Program-made: the position numbers and the translations under genes
The notes under the pieces: model-generated
What the model was told of the DNA's origin: nothing
The model's database searches: none
The model's input: the letters and a program-made list of their open reading frames with translations, nothing else
Part shown: one piece after another, positions 47,623-58,929 of the stretch
Numbering within the stretch: position 1 is the stretch's first letter
How the letters are laid out: every line of letters starts with the position of its first letter
Origin: Homarus americanus
Taxonomy: Eukaryota; Arthropoda; Malacostraca; Decapoda; Nephropidae
DNA length: 64,000 nucleotides
Direction: 5' to 3'
Assembly (NCBI RefSeq): GCF_018991925.1
Contig: NW_024732415.1
Coordinates: 4,105,061 to 4,169,060 of the forward strand

Positions 47623-48777
47623 CGCTCCCCCAACACTGCACCATCATACTTCAGAACGAGGAGTCCATATTCATCACCTTAATTTATGTGTTTATACAAT
47701 TCTATCTGATTAACGAAGCAAGATATTAATATTACTGGATGGTCGTTAAAGATTATCTTCTTACTCTTCTTCTTCCTCTTCTTTTAATATCACACATTAA
47801 AGACCTTCTCTTAGCGACAAACAACCCAGTTCATTCTTAAGCGCAGACGGCTCAAGCCTCTATAGATCTTTCACACTGATTCAAAAATAAGATTTACACA
47901 GCCAGACAAGAGACAGCCTCATCTAACACACGTCTAGCTGAGTGGGGTACATGCAAGTCCCTTCAACACCACTAAAACAAAATACATACTATTTAGTGAG
48001 AAGCGTAACACACACCATTCATTAATAAGTCAAGCTTGGGTAGTAAGATGACTCGCTATAGTTTTCCAGAGGCCGACATAACATAAACGAGTGTACAGAG
48101 ATGTGCTGACAAGACGTGTTATGTCACCTAAATGATTGTATTACTTTAGGATATGAGTAAGTGTGTTTGGGATATTTCAACTGGGTGTTGTCCTCCCCTG
48201 TCACTTACTACACAAGTCTTACATTAATCTCCCTCGTGTTTCTCTCTTTAAGTTTCTACCCGCCTTCCTTCCTTCCCCGGTATTGGTTAGGTTAGGTTAG
48301 GTATAAGTGAGATAGACAACGTTAAGCTAGGTTTGAGGTGGGTTAGGTTAAATTTAGATAGACAACGTTAAGCTAGGTTAGTTTCAGTCAGGTTAGGGGT
48401 CGGTTAGATAAAGTCAGATTAGCTTACGGGTAATTAAGATTAAATTAGTTAGATTAATTTATGGGATCAGGAACTACTGTGTAAAGCATAAAGATCAAGA
48501 CGATGACAAAAATTAAAGAACACTTGAGAACGAAGGAGCTGATAACGGTGACGACCCCCAGGTGTGTGGTGTAGTCGTCATCAAGGTGCAGGTGAGGTGT
48601 GAGGAAGAGACTGGCCGAAGGACCTAAGGATATAGTTTAGGATGCCTACACAAGAGACCAGAGAGAATAAAGGTGAACGATTAAATGAAGATGGCGGTAA
48701 GGACATTTATGTGGAGTGCAGGTGTTTACGACTCAAGACACACTGGGGGAAGATGTCATTAATTAGTCACAAGTGTT
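47622..48777. other. No gene; ttaggtta-rich patch
   Basis: Positions 48283-48430 hold ttaggttaggttaggt plus two copies of gatagacaacgttaagctag. Nothing else is recognised. Confidence 0.5.
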
Positions 48778-48851
48778 TGAAGTGTGAGGTACAGTGAGAG
48801 AAGATGAGAGAGATGAGGTAGTGAGAGAAGATGAGAGATATAGGTCCAGTA

Positions 48852-48891
<40 letters not shown>

Positions 48892-49015
48892 CATGAATGA
48901 GTGACACGCCTTGATTATGAGGAACAAGACATGAATGAGAGACATGCCTTGATTATGAGGAACAAGACATGAATGAGAGACATGCCTTGATTATGAGGAA
49001 CAAGACATGAATAGG
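48778..49015. repeat. GA-rich repeats and a 38-bp tandem repeat
   Basis: A gagagaagatgagagata-type repeat lies at 48795-48850 and a GA run at 48862-48889. Then come 3.3 copies of a 38-bp unit, acatgaatgagagacatgcc followed by ttgattatgaggaacaag. Confidence 0.92.
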
Positions 49016-49078
49016 ACGTGACTTGCTGCATCGATTTTTTTAACTTTTCTATAAATTGAAGGACAACATAAAAATGTC

Positions 49079-49080
<2 letters not shown>

Positions 49081-49126
<46 letters not shown>
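49081..49126. repeat. (CA)n microsatellite
   Basis: Uninterrupted CA run. Confidence 0.96.
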
Positions 49127-49127
<1 letters not shown>

Positions 49128-49185
49128 CGGAGGAGGTCAGTGTTGTTGGTGAACCGGATGAGATAACCATCTGACTCCTCCCTCA

Positions 49186-49325
49186 CCGCCGCCACCACCA
49201 CCACCACCTCCGTCACGTAAACCACCACAACTACCACCGTCACGTAAACCACCACCACCATTACAACTACCACCATTACCACAACTACCACCATTACCAC
49301 AACTACCACCACCGCCACTACCACG
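49186..49325. repeat. CCA-type triplet repeat
   Basis: accaccacc followed by about six copies of accattaccacaactaccacc-like sequence, with cgtcacgtaa interruptions. Confidence 0.93.
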
Positions 49326-49400
49326 ACAGATAGAAAAAAAACACTTTCACTGAGTTAGATAAATATTATCATAGGCAGAAAAGTAACGTGTCGCCCACAA

Positions 49401-49405
<5 letters not shown>

Positions 49406-49447
<42 letters not shown>
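49406..49447. repeat. (GA)n microsatellite
   Basis: Uninterrupted GA run. Confidence 0.96.
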
Positions 49448-49448
<1 letters not shown>

Positions 49449-50159
49449 ACCACACTGTCAGGTCCTGGACACTAACAAGACGTTCTTCTCTACTACAAAT
49501 TAGCATAAGCCCTCGGTAAGGACCCCCAGCCCGCCCTTAGGGTAATTCTCACCCTAGGGGGACCCCATACGAGGGTAAATATTTAAGGGGAGAACATGGG
49601 GGAGGCTTTGGGGAAATAGTACAGGGAAATATTTTAGGAAATGTGAGAGAATATGATAATGTAGGGAAATATCGGGAGATTGTTTAAGGAAATAATTTTA
49701 TAATGATGTAAGTTAGGGAAAAAATGGTAATACAGTATAAAAAAAAATCTTGAATATTCAGATAAACAGCGAGACGATTTTAAGAAACAAACAGGAAAAT
49801 AAGGAATCATTAAAAATTAAGAAAATATTCAACCAATGACTAGAAAAATAATCAACAGAATGAACACGGGAATTACTGAAATATACAGATAACACGGGGA
49901 ATAGTTCAAAGCCAGGAATAGGTTAATAAAATGAGATTGGTTAAAGGCAAGAACGTGAGAATATATAGGGAAAGAAAACGGGAATACCTAAAGAAAACGA
50001 GGATAAAGAAAACGGGAATACCTAAAGAAAACGGGAATACCTAAAGAAAACAAGGATATGTAAACAGAAAGGTTCAGGTTTATTTATTTACATCAAACAA
50101 ATATGACTTGTGAACTATTAAGGAAAATGAGTTGGCTCTATGAAACTGTGTAAAGGTTA
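49448..50159. other. No gene; A/G-rich with short repeats
   Basis: Recurrent gggaaatat and aggaaat words at 49600-49720, and four copies of gaaaacgggaatacctaaa at 49975-50050. Confidence 0.55.
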
Positions 50160-50475
50160 GGTAGATGACTGGGAGGAGGTGAGGGGAGGTGAGAGGGAAG
50201 AGGGGAGGGAAGAGAGGGGTGAGGGGAGGGAAGAGAGGGGTAAGGGAGATGGGTGAAGCAGAATGGTAAAGTGGGGTAAGGGGGAGGGAAGAGGGTGAGG
50301 GGAGAGGGGTAGGGCAGATGGGTGAAGGTAGGAGAGGGGAGAGGTGAAAGGGGGAAGAGGGTAAGGGGTGAATGGGGGGAGGGTGCGGAGAGGGTAAAAG
50401 AAGGGGAATTGGAGACTGGTGAGGGGAGAAGAGAGGGAAGGATGAGGAAAGTGACAGAATGGTGAAAGGGGGTGG
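50160..50475. repeat. Purine-rich tract
   Basis: Almost pure A/G with repeated gaggggagggaagagagggg and gatgggtgaag blocks. Minus-strand Ser/Pro/Leu frames are compositional. Confidence 0.92.
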
Positions 50476-50561
50476 AGTATGGGACTAACGAACACACACA
50501 CACACAAAACATAATTCCATTCAAAACAATTAACACTCCAGTACGTGTTGATGTCCTCGCG

Positions 50562-50590
50562 CGTGTGTGTGTGTGTGTGTGTGTGTGTGT
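50562..50590. repeat. (GT)n microsatellite
   Basis: GT run preceded by gcgcgtg. Confidence 0.93.
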
Positions 50591-51399
50591 CAAGAGCAAC
50601 CAGCTATGACACCGCCAGCCCGACTGTCAACGCCAATCACGACCACACCAACCACCTCTTAATTACTCAACTACCCTCCTAATCACTCACTCCGGTCGTC
50701 TTATATTGAATCGAATTTCTTTATTAAACTCGTAAAATTATTAAGAAAAAAATCCTTTATTAAATTGTTTGATTAGCCAGTCTGAATACCTGTTGATTGG
50801 TTATGAATGATTAAATTGTAGCTGTTTGATTAGCCAGTCAACAACCTTGCACACCATCAACTACTAAATTGACCAATCTCAAAATTAGTATAAGCTATTT
50901 AGTCATCATTAACCTGCAAGTGTTTAATTTATTTATAAAAAAACAACCAACAATTCTATCTATCTATCTATCTGTCTGTCTATCATATGTATATGTGTTA
51001 CCTGCCTCACCTGGTGTGTTAATAATAATGGGTGAATCTAAAAATTTATAACACGTACATCTGTTATAGAATTAATTGCATGACACTTAATAATCTCACC
51101 CAAGAAAATAAACAATTTATACTGACAGTGAAAAAAAGAAAATATTACTAGATGATAAAATAAAAAGATGGATCACCAAAACAAACGAAAAAAAATACTA
51201 TAAATAAAATTAACCGTAAATGAGTTTATAGTCAGATTTTATTATTAAAAATATTATTAATAGTTTTAATGTTTTATTTAGTTCAAAAGCCAAAAATGTT
51301 TAGTGTTCCCCATCTGACATGTGAGAATAAATGTGGAGAAAACATCCATTTAATAAAGTAGATAATTTGATCATATCTCGGACCTTTGTCGCTTACTAC
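50591..51399. other. No gene recognised
   Basis: Strongly AT-rich. A tgtttgattagccagtc block is duplicated at 50768-50784 and 50823-50839. A (CTAT)n run is at 50957-50985. Confidence 0.45.
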
Positions 51400-51485
51400 A
51401 GAGGCGCCTCGAGGCCCCACTTGTCCCACATATTAGGAGCTTCCCAGGACCAGAGCGTTATCCACCTAGCCACGACCTCCACCAA
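51400..51485 (-). mobile_element. tRNA-derived SINE-like fragment
   Basis: On the minus strand the order ggaggtcgtggctaggtgga, then taacgctctggtcctgggaa, then gctcctaatatgtggga resembles the 5' half of a tRNA (A-box tggctaggtgg, anticodon-arm-like stem). No clear B box follows. Likely an eroded SINE head, not a tRNA gene. Confidence 0.45.
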
Positions 51486-53116
51486 CACTTGTATACTGCA
51501 TTAAGTGACTCGTTAAGTAAGTCCAGGTACAGTGAGCAGGACCACACCACTGCATCACATCAGCCGTCACCACACCACTGCATTACATCAGCCGTCACCA
51601 CACTGTAAATAATACACAGGGGACTTGAAGCCTTGAACCAACGTCAAGGTATTTAGGCAGGTGATAATTAGTGGACAATCTGTGTTTAATCCTCGGTGAC
51701 ACTGGCATTGTAAAGTGGTGTCATCAGATAGTGGTAAGCACTGTGGGTGGCCCGCTGTATAGTGTATGATACCGTGCCGCCCCGCCACCCCTCGCCGCCG
51801 CCCCGCCACCCCTCGCCGCCGCCCAGCCGCCCCTCACCGCCCCCCTGTCCATCAAAAGTGGCCTGTGACAGTTTTATAACTTGCCTCTTGTGTGATACTC
51901 TCTTAAGATGACGTCCACATACACCTCAGGTTTGTTTGTTTGTGGATTATTGTGTGTATGTGTGTGTGTCAGTCGCCAGGGTGTGTGTGAGGGGGGTGGC
52001 ACAGTAAGGTTGAACAGGCGTGTGGGCGGGGCGAGGGCGTGTGAGTGAGGTGGAGAGCCAATAGCGAAGCGCGGCAGGTTGCGCGGGGCAGCACACTGAG
52101 GGGACACAACAACTGGTTCCCCACATCTGACGGATCAATCCCTGGTTATTTACTCACATTTTAAGTATCATAGAGAGGACCAAAAACCACCAGGTGTGTA
52201 GAGTAAACTGGCGGTGTGTAGAGGTAGTGGATGTAGTGGTGCGGGTGCCTGCTGGGAGAGTGAGGGCAAGAAGCTCCTCCCCCTTAGGGCACGTGTGGGT
52301 GTGGCCAAGAGGGAGGGCGGGGCGGGAGGTGTGAGGGTGAGGGTGGCGCCGGGGTGTCAGTGAGTGTGGTGGCACCTTCTCCTGCTGGCTCCTGGTCCAC
52401 GCTCTCCCCACCCACCTACCTACCTACCGTGTTGGCGCCACCGTCACCAGCACATAATAAGGTGCAGGTGGGACGACGCCACGCACAAGACACGGTCTCA
52501 TCCCCCCTCACACACTACACTACACCACGAATATACCCGCTCTTTTTTTTCTATATTATTTTCCTGGCTGTCCCCTGACCAACAGCCGCCTTAAAACCAT
52601 TCTAACATTAACACGAAGGAAAGATTGGATCACGAATTCCTTGGGAAGTTCTTAAGTCGCGTAAGAGTGCGGTAGCGAGGTGCTGTTGTTACTCTGGGCA
52701 TTGGCGAAGGCCCGCGACCCCGCAGGCCAGCCGCACCTCTCACGGTAATTGAGAGTGGCACCCCCGGGGGCAGTGCCAACCTGTGCCACTCAACCTCCTC
52801 CTGCTGCTGCTACACACCTTGGAAATGAGGACTGACTCAAGAAAATCAGATAAGGGGAATAAGGTCCGGGTTTAGAGGCAGGAGGTGAAGCAGTGAGGAG
52901 GTGTACGGTGCGACCCAGGGCACGACGTCCCTCTGTAGGCTTCCTTGCCACACAGCGCCTCACAAACTGTCCTCTATGTTGAAGGAATCCATTACAAATT
53001 ATCAGACGAGACACAGCAAGAAAAAACACCATCATGGATATTACCGCCGACAAGTGTAGTTGTGTGTGTGTGTGTGTCCTGCGGGCAGTGAACTGTGCCT
53101 GTTGATTTGTTCTTAA
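51486..53116 (+). promoter_or_regulatory. GC-rich region upstream of the PRRX-like exon, likely promoter/5'UTR
   Basis: G+C and CpG content rises here, including a ccgccccgccacccctcgcc repeat at 51778-51845, a GC-rich block at 52000-52110, another at 52250-52500 and one at 52690-52760. A short tandem copy of ccaccactgcatcacatcag lies at 51545-51600. Frames on both strands are open but domain-free. The position directly upstream of a developmental transcription-factor exon suggests a promoter or 5'UTR. No transcription start can be fixed from sequence. Confidence 0.4.
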
Positions 53117-53432
53117 GTGACGCGTGCTCGATAAGTCGTTTATAGTGACATTCTTGATAATATGGTCCCGATAACTTTTCTTTTGTGACCCTTGCATAGT
53201 CATATATAGCGCCTGGTCCCCTGTGTGAAATAATACGTAACACAACTATTTTTTTTGTGATCAGTGTGTAAGAATATATAAGGCACATGTTTATTTGGTG
53301 ACGTGCGTAATACTATATGAAGCGCACCTATTTTTTGGGTGTGACGTGTGAGCGGTAATTTGTTCCTGGTGACGCGAGTGTGGTCAAGACACATCGCTCT
53401 CCATCTTCACCTGGTGACCAGTGACCGTCACC
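53117..53432 (+). promoter_or_regulatory. Periodic GTGA(CG)/TATA repeat in the 5' region of the PRRX-like gene
   Basis: GTGA occurs at 53117, 53145, 53185, 53225, 53257, 53297, 53341, 53369, 53414 and 53421, most spacings being 28-45 bp with 40 recurring. Four copies are TGACG, a CRE-like half-site. Tatata or tatatg follows at 53203, 53275 and 53313, that is 18, 18 and 16 bp after the preceding GTGA. T-runs (ctatttttttt, cctattttttgg) also recur. This is a diverged tandem array of about 40-bp units ending at the start codon. Whether it acts in DNA (TATA/CRE) or in the 5'UTR RNA is not decided by sequence. Confidence 0.6.
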
Positions 53433-54117
53433 ATGATGAGCTACAACATGGGTGGTGGCGGGAGCGGCGGTGAGGTGGGTTACCTGGACAAGGTGGTGAC
53501 CGCCCCTGGCTCGCCTAGTGAAAAGCGCTTCACGGTAAGCCACCTCCTGGACCTCCCTGACCTGGTGAGGCTGCCCCAGAGCACGCCCTTCACCCATGAC
53601 CTCACCCCGGCCCTCCACGCCCACCCGACGCCCGACCTGGCGGCACTACACCAGCTACAGGGCGCTCCTCACCTATACCATTCCGCCAGGTCCCCGTCCC
53701 TCCACCACCACCAACAACACCACCACCACCACCACCAGGCACAACAGCAACACACACCTTCAGTCCACCAGCATCATCCTGTTGACTGCTCAGTGGCACA
53801 GCAACAACATATCCACCACCATCAAAAGCAACAGCAGCAGCAGCAACAACAGCAGCAGCAGCACCACCATCAGCTGCAACAACAGCAGCACCACCCCCAA
53901 CAGCAGTCTCAACCACAGACACAGCACACTGCTGCTGGTCAGGTTCGGGTACAGCAGCAGCAGCAGCAGCAACAACAACAACAGCAGCAGCAGCAGCAGC
54001 AGCACCGGCAACAACAACAAGGAACGGCAGCTGTCGCGGACAAACATGTGAGCTGCCCGACGGCGCCCAAGACGGAGACATCGCCCGCCTCTGCCCCCGA
54101 CACCGACAAGAGCGACG
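53433..54117 (+). CDS. PRRX-like paired-related homeobox protein, first coding exon (N-terminus)
   Basis: This encodes the N-terminal 228 residues of a nuclear transcription factor of the PRRX group of paired-class homeoproteins. The ATG at 53433 has a strong context (gtcaccATGATG), and upstream in-frame codons lack another ATG. Residues 33-41, FTVSHLLDL, match the FSVSHLLDL motif near the N-terminus of PRRX1/PRRX2. Residues 71-131 are His/Gln-rich. Gln tracts run at about 131-143 and 174-190, written in mixed CAG and CAA codons. Residues 218-228, PASAPDTDKSD, resemble the Ser/Asp-rich stretch preceding the PRRX homeodomain. The exon ends in a phase-1 donor, gacg|gtgagt (GT at 54118). The homeodomain and C-terminal exons lie beyond 64000, so no DNA-binding region is present here. 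The polyGln/His content exceeds that of vertebrate PRRX proteins. Family assignment rests on one motif plus layout and could shift to another paired-class gene. Confidence 0.8.
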
Positions 54118-54135
54118 GTGAGTGTTACCGCGTCC

Positions 54136-54138
<3 letters not shown>

Positions 54139-54168
<30 letters not shown>
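54139..54168. repeat. (AC)n microsatellite just inside the intron
   Basis: AC run starting 22 bp after the splice donor of the PRRX-like exon. Confidence 0.95.
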
Positions 54169-54312
54169 GATGAGGTAGTCACAAAACAACATAATCAACT
54201 TTAACACTTAATGAACAACACATAACATCTGTATCAAGTAAATACGGTGATTTAAACTGTTATTTATTTGTGATTCATCACTTACAGTAGTTCCCTAAAA
54301 CTTGTAATTTGT

Positions 54313-54580
54313 TTAGCGGTCGTCAATGACCAGTGATGTATTGAGCGGTCGTCAATGACCAGTGATCTATTGAGCGGCCATCAATAACCTGTGATTTATT
54401 GTGCGGTCATCAATAACCTGTGATTTACTGAACGGTCATCAATAACCTGTGATTGAGTGGTCATCAATAACCTGTTATTTCTTGAGCGGTGCTCAATAAC
54501 CTATGATTTACTGAACTGTCAGCAATAGCCTGTGATTTATTGAGCGGTCATCAATAACTTGCGATGTATCGAGCGATCAT
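54313..54580. repeat. 29-bp tandem repeat, ~9 copies
   Basis: Unit gagcggtcatcaataacctg followed by tgatttatt. The first two units carry gtcgtcaatgaccag instead; one later unit lacks four bases. Confidence 0.93.
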
Positions 54581-55124
54581 GATACTAACAAAACCAATAA
54601 CTTGGGTGATTGGTTATTTAATCTTCCTATGCTAAAATACCCATAGAAGAATTAAACTGCACAATTCTTTGTAATTTACTTGTACAATTAATTATGCCCC
54701 TTCAAAGGTATTTTTATCACCTGTACTCAAGCTAATTAATTAACACGATGAGAAAAATAATAGCAAATGTAAAATAACACGAAATTTAACAAGAAGTAAC
54801 AAGGCAAATTTAACAAATCGATTAAAAAGACAAAGTGCGTTATATAAAGGCCGATAATCCAAGAACAATATCTTAAATCGGCCAACACCGATATCACCAA
54901 GATGGTCAGGCTATATATACACTGTTAGTTATCAGTGTAAATAATAATAATAATTAACAGTTTATTGAAAAAGTTCTGCAGCCCGAAGGCTGAAAATATA
55001 CAATGGACATAAATGACTTATTACATACATTGGTGGTTTAACAAAAGCCTTCATTAGAGAAAGGCAAAGGAACATACAGTGAACATACAGATTAATGTAG
55101 GTGTTGAACAGCAAACACGTATTG
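54581..55124. other. Intronic, nothing recognised
   Basis: AT-rich. Frames are short and domain-free. No homeobox-like exon is seen. Confidence 0.45.
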
Positions 55125-55510
55125 TAGTAACTCCCTCCCAGATGGTGTCATGAGGGACCTGACGGTGTAGTAATTCCCTCACAGATGGTGTTATGAGGGA
55201 CCTGACGTGGTGTAGTAGTTCCCTCACAGATGGTGTTATGAGGGACCTGACGGTGTAGTAATTCCCTCACAGATGGTGTTATGAGGGACCTGACGTGGTG
55301 TAGTAACTCCCTCACAGATGGTGTTATGAGGGACCTGACGTGGTGTAGTAATTCCCTCACAGATGGTGTTATGAGGGACCTCACGTGGTGTAGTAACTCC
55401 CTCCCAGATGGTGTTATGAGGGACCTCACGTGGTGTAGTAACTCCCTCACAGATGGTGTTATGAGGGACCTGACGTGGTGTAGTAGTTCCCTCACAGATG
55501 GTGTTACATG
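55125..55510. repeat. 45-bp tandem repeat, ~8 copies
   Basis: The unit combines tgtagtaactccctcacaga, tggtgttatgagggacctga and cgtgg, and some copies lack gtgg/cgtgg. The period is a multiple of three and stop-free, so both strands read open repeat peptides (DLTWCSNSLTDGVMR on plus). These frames have no other coding sign. Confidence 0.95.
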
Positions 55511-55879
55511 AGTGAGGTGTGGTCCCAGGCCTTCCTATCGTAGACAAATTAACACATCGCTGGTTGTTGTTGGGTCTCACGGGCAGTTATCACTGGGTAC
55601 CTGGGACCTCACTGTGTGAAGGTTAACTTGGGTACGACTCGGCTGTTACTGTTGAGTTGTTCTCATTGACTTAAGCACTGTTCACCACAGTTCAACTCTG
55701 TTCAACACTGGTTCCATTCCTTTCCTAAATGAAATTGTAACTTCTGGCGAGAACTTGTTGATATTCCGGTGGGGAGGAGGGGTTCAGGGGAGGGAGTTGG
55801 TATGGGCCAACTTAACAGTTGACCTGGCTGCTACCAGAGCAGCGCCAGGTACGTCTTGACCCTTCAGTGGTCAAGGATA
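55511..55879. other. Intronic, nothing recognised
   Basis: Moderate G+C. The words ctgttcaacactg and ctgttcaccacag repeat at 55678-55715. No exon is seen. Confidence 0.4.

Positions 55880-55926
<47 letters not shown>
55880..55926. repeat. (GT)n microsatellite
   Basis: Uninterrupted GT run ending in gagagaga. Confidence 0.96.
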
Positions 55927-55933
<7 letters not shown>

Positions 55934-56114
55934 TAACAGTATACAGCTAATAACCTCTGCCCTCACGAAACACTCCATTAAACCTATACAATAACAACCA
56001 CACTTACACCTCAACTACAACAAAAACAATAACTACGCAAGGAGGACACGAGGGAGAGAGGGTGGGGGAGAGTCACAACCAACACAACCACTACAACAGT
56101 AAACGTGTGTCGTA

Positions 56115-56275
56115 TACAGCAGGTGTTGTTATATAGGGTGTGGAGGTGTATCATACAGTAAGGTGATAAGGTGTAATACAGGGTGTGTGGAAGTGTTATA
56201 CAGGGTGTGTGGAGGTGTTATACAGGGTGTGTGGAGGTGTTATACAGGGTGTGGATGAGGTGTATCATGCAGTAA
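56115..56275. repeat. ~22-bp tandem repeat, ~5 copies
   Basis: aggtgttatacagggtgtgtgg units, flanked by two related aggtgtatcatacagtaag units. Confidence 0.85.
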
Positions 56276-56689
56276 GATGACGAGGTTTACTACACACAAG
56301 ACACCCCATCCATCATCTTCTCGTATACCCTCAACCTCTGCTTGGTGAAACTCCCGGTGTTGACAGGACGAGTCACTACAGTATACACACGCTTATTAAT
56401 GTTAGTCCAGAGATAATTTACTGAGGTGGGAAGTATAAAGAGGAAGCCACTAACAAACGGGACAAAATAAAGCGAATCTTGAGTTTATTTAGAGAATGCT
56501 GATAAGTTATAGAGATGAAGCACTTGTTGTTAAGGTAATTTTGTTATTATTAGGTGAATTAATATTTGGTATCTGGACCAAGTTGAACCACCGGGCCAGC
56601 TGCTATCGGTGAACTGGATCAATTTGGTCAACAGCGATCGATTCATGACGAGAACTTTGAAATCTCAGTAATGGTCTTAAGTCCCATTA
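56276..56689. other. Intronic, nothing recognised
   Basis: AT-rich with no repeat or exon seen. Confidence 0.4.
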
Positions 56690-57180
56690 AAATCATACCG
56701 ACGTACTTATTTCATTACTGTACCTGTACTTAATGAATAACTGTAACCGTACTTAAAATATTACTGTACCCGTACTTTATAAAAGACTGTAACCGTGCTT
56801 AATTCATTACTGTACCCTTTATGAACAACTGTAACCGTACTTAATTAATTACTGTACCTGTACTTACTAAATTACTATACCCGTACATTGTAACTTACTG
56901 TGCCCATATTTTATTAATTACTCTATCTGTATTTTATTATTTACTGTATCCGTACTTAATGAATTACTGTACCCGTACATTACAACATACTATATCCGTA
57001 CTGTATTGTACCCGTACCATATAATGAGCCTGTACTCCTACTGTTATTTCTGTATAAACCACTTTCGTAATACTTAAATACTGTATCTGTACTTTAAAAC
57101 TGTATGTGTACTTGAATACTGTACTCTGTATTTTAACACTGTATCGGCATTTTAACACTGTACTGTATTTTCACAACTGT
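56690..57180. repeat. Degenerate tandem repeat, attactgtacccgtactta unit
   Basis: About 18-20 diverged copies of an 18-22-bp word built from ttactgtacc, cgtactta and aattaatt. The downstream part drifts to atactgtatctgtac. The array is graded and old. Confidence 0.8.
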
Positions 57181-57224
57181 ATGGACTTAGTAGATGTCCG
57201 TCCGTTCCATCCGTTTTCCGTCCT

Positions 57225-57249
57225 TCCGTGTGTGTGTGTGTGTGTGTGT
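57225..57249. repeat. (GT)n microsatellite with ccgt flanks
   Basis: Preceded by gtccgtccgttccatccg. Confidence 0.9.
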
Positions 57250-57447
57250 CCGTACATCCAGTAAACGTTTTAATTGGGACATACACAATACACGGATAAC
57301 AACCCAACACGATCCCAAAAGACCAGTTCAATATAATCAGTGTATTTCCTTCATAACTCAGGAGGGTGTTGTAAGTTGTGGTCAGTTGTGCCTACTGTAT
57401 GGCGTCGGGGGGGGGGGTAGGGGGAGCTGGATACATAACATACAACA

Positions 57448-57995
57448 CTCAGGGGGTTAAATTACCATACCCAAGGGATTGTCATCGTACTCAAGGGGTT
57501 AAATTACCATACTCAAGGGATTAAGTCATCGTACTCAAGGGGTTAGATTATTATACTCAAGGGGTTAAATTATCATACCCAAGGGATTGTCATCGTACTC
57601 AAGGGGTTAAATTATCATACTCAAGGGATTAAGTCATCGTACTCAAGGGGTTAGATTATTATACTCAAGGGGTTAAATTATCATACCCAAGGGATTGTCA
57701 TCGTACTCAAGGAGTTAAATTATCATACTCAAGGGATTAAGTCATCGTACTCAAGGGGTTAGATTATTATACTCAAGGGGTTAAATTATCATACCCAAGG
57801 GATTGTCATCGTACTCAAGGGGTTAAATTACCATACTCAAGGGATTAAGTCATCGTACTCAAGGGGTTAAATTATCATACTCAAGGGTTAAGTCATCGTA
57901 CTCAAGGGGTTAAATTATCATACTCAAGGGTTAAGTCATCGTACTCAAGGGGTTAAATTATCATACTCAAGGGTTAAGTCATCGATTTTCATTGG
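57448..57995. repeat. Minisatellite with exact 108-bp higher-order repeat
   Basis: The base word of about 21 bp, ggggttaaattatcatactc-aa, alternates with gtcatcgtactcaa. Three sub-unit types form a block that recurs at exactly 108-bp steps; the unique gattgtcatcg variant starts at 57481, 57589, 57697 and 57805 (position of gtcat). After 57850 the array switches to about three copies of a simpler 43-bp unit containing tactcaagggttaagtcatc. Confidence 0.96.
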
Positions 57996-58929
57996 TTAAG
58001 CCGGTAAGTCATCGTACTCAATTTGTTAATACTGAAGATAAGTTTGGAGCGACTTGCATTGACTTACAAGTGGATGTTCGTCATGGTTGTTAGTGTAAAC
58101 GAGAAGTTATGGGTTGTGGATGTTGGTGTGGATTTGGCAGTTATGGTTTCTGGTTGTTAGTATGAACGAAGCAGTTACAGTCACTAGCTGTTGGCGCGAA
58201 TCAGGTAGTTATGGCTTCTGTTTGTCCGCACGAACGAGGTACAGGTAGTTACGGTTGCTAGTTATTGGTGTGATAATACAGCGTGTAGTAGTTAACTGGT
58301 TGTTACGAGGACACGAGTCTTTCTTAATGTGTGTGAATACAGAAATCTCTCAACCACATCACACAGACAACTCAGGCCTGAAATAATTAAGACGCAACAT
58401 GTGTACGTGTATAAAAAGCGCGCACATACACGCACACATGTGCATGGGGTGAACTACTTCCTTTAAAAGTTTTTCATGAGTTTACACATCGGACTAGTAG
58501 CATACATATGTTTACATACTGTACGTGCGGTGTATAGACTTAGAAATATGCGTTGTGTGTACATATGAACGTGTCTGGTGTACGTATTAATGTTGACATA
58601 TGACCAATACCCCACAACAAATACAACTTACCACTGCACAAAATCCTGCTGCCCTTTATTTTAAGCCCCCTAATCTTGCCGGATACGTTAAATTAATTAG
58701 GTCCTGGGTCAAGTTCAGGATTAGCATAGGTTAAATTAACCCTTATTAGTTAACCTAGCCTGAGGTCTGTCAGACCCCCCCCCCCATCCCCTAAAAAAAA
58801 AATCCTACCATTCACTGAAATTTACACAACATATTCAATGTATTTACTCTAAATGAAGCCTAAATTTACGTATGTTGGTTATATAAACAAGGCGTGTATG
58901 GCGTTTATTATTATTAATGTATTACTGTG
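57996..58929. other. Intronic, nothing firm
   Basis: Positions 58080-58300 repeat ggttgttagtgt and gtagttatgg-type words every 40-50 bp, a weak old tandem repeat. A C-run is at 58770-58779. No exon is seen. Confidence 0.45.

Noticed and set aside
53602..54207. 201-codon minus-strand frame, Ala/Val/Gly-rich
   Set aside because: It is the antisense of the Gln/His-coding exon. The plus strand has the start context, family motif and splice donor.
55148..55580. Repeat-peptide frames of about 115 codons on the minus strand
   Set aside because: Artefact of the 45-bp stop-free unit.
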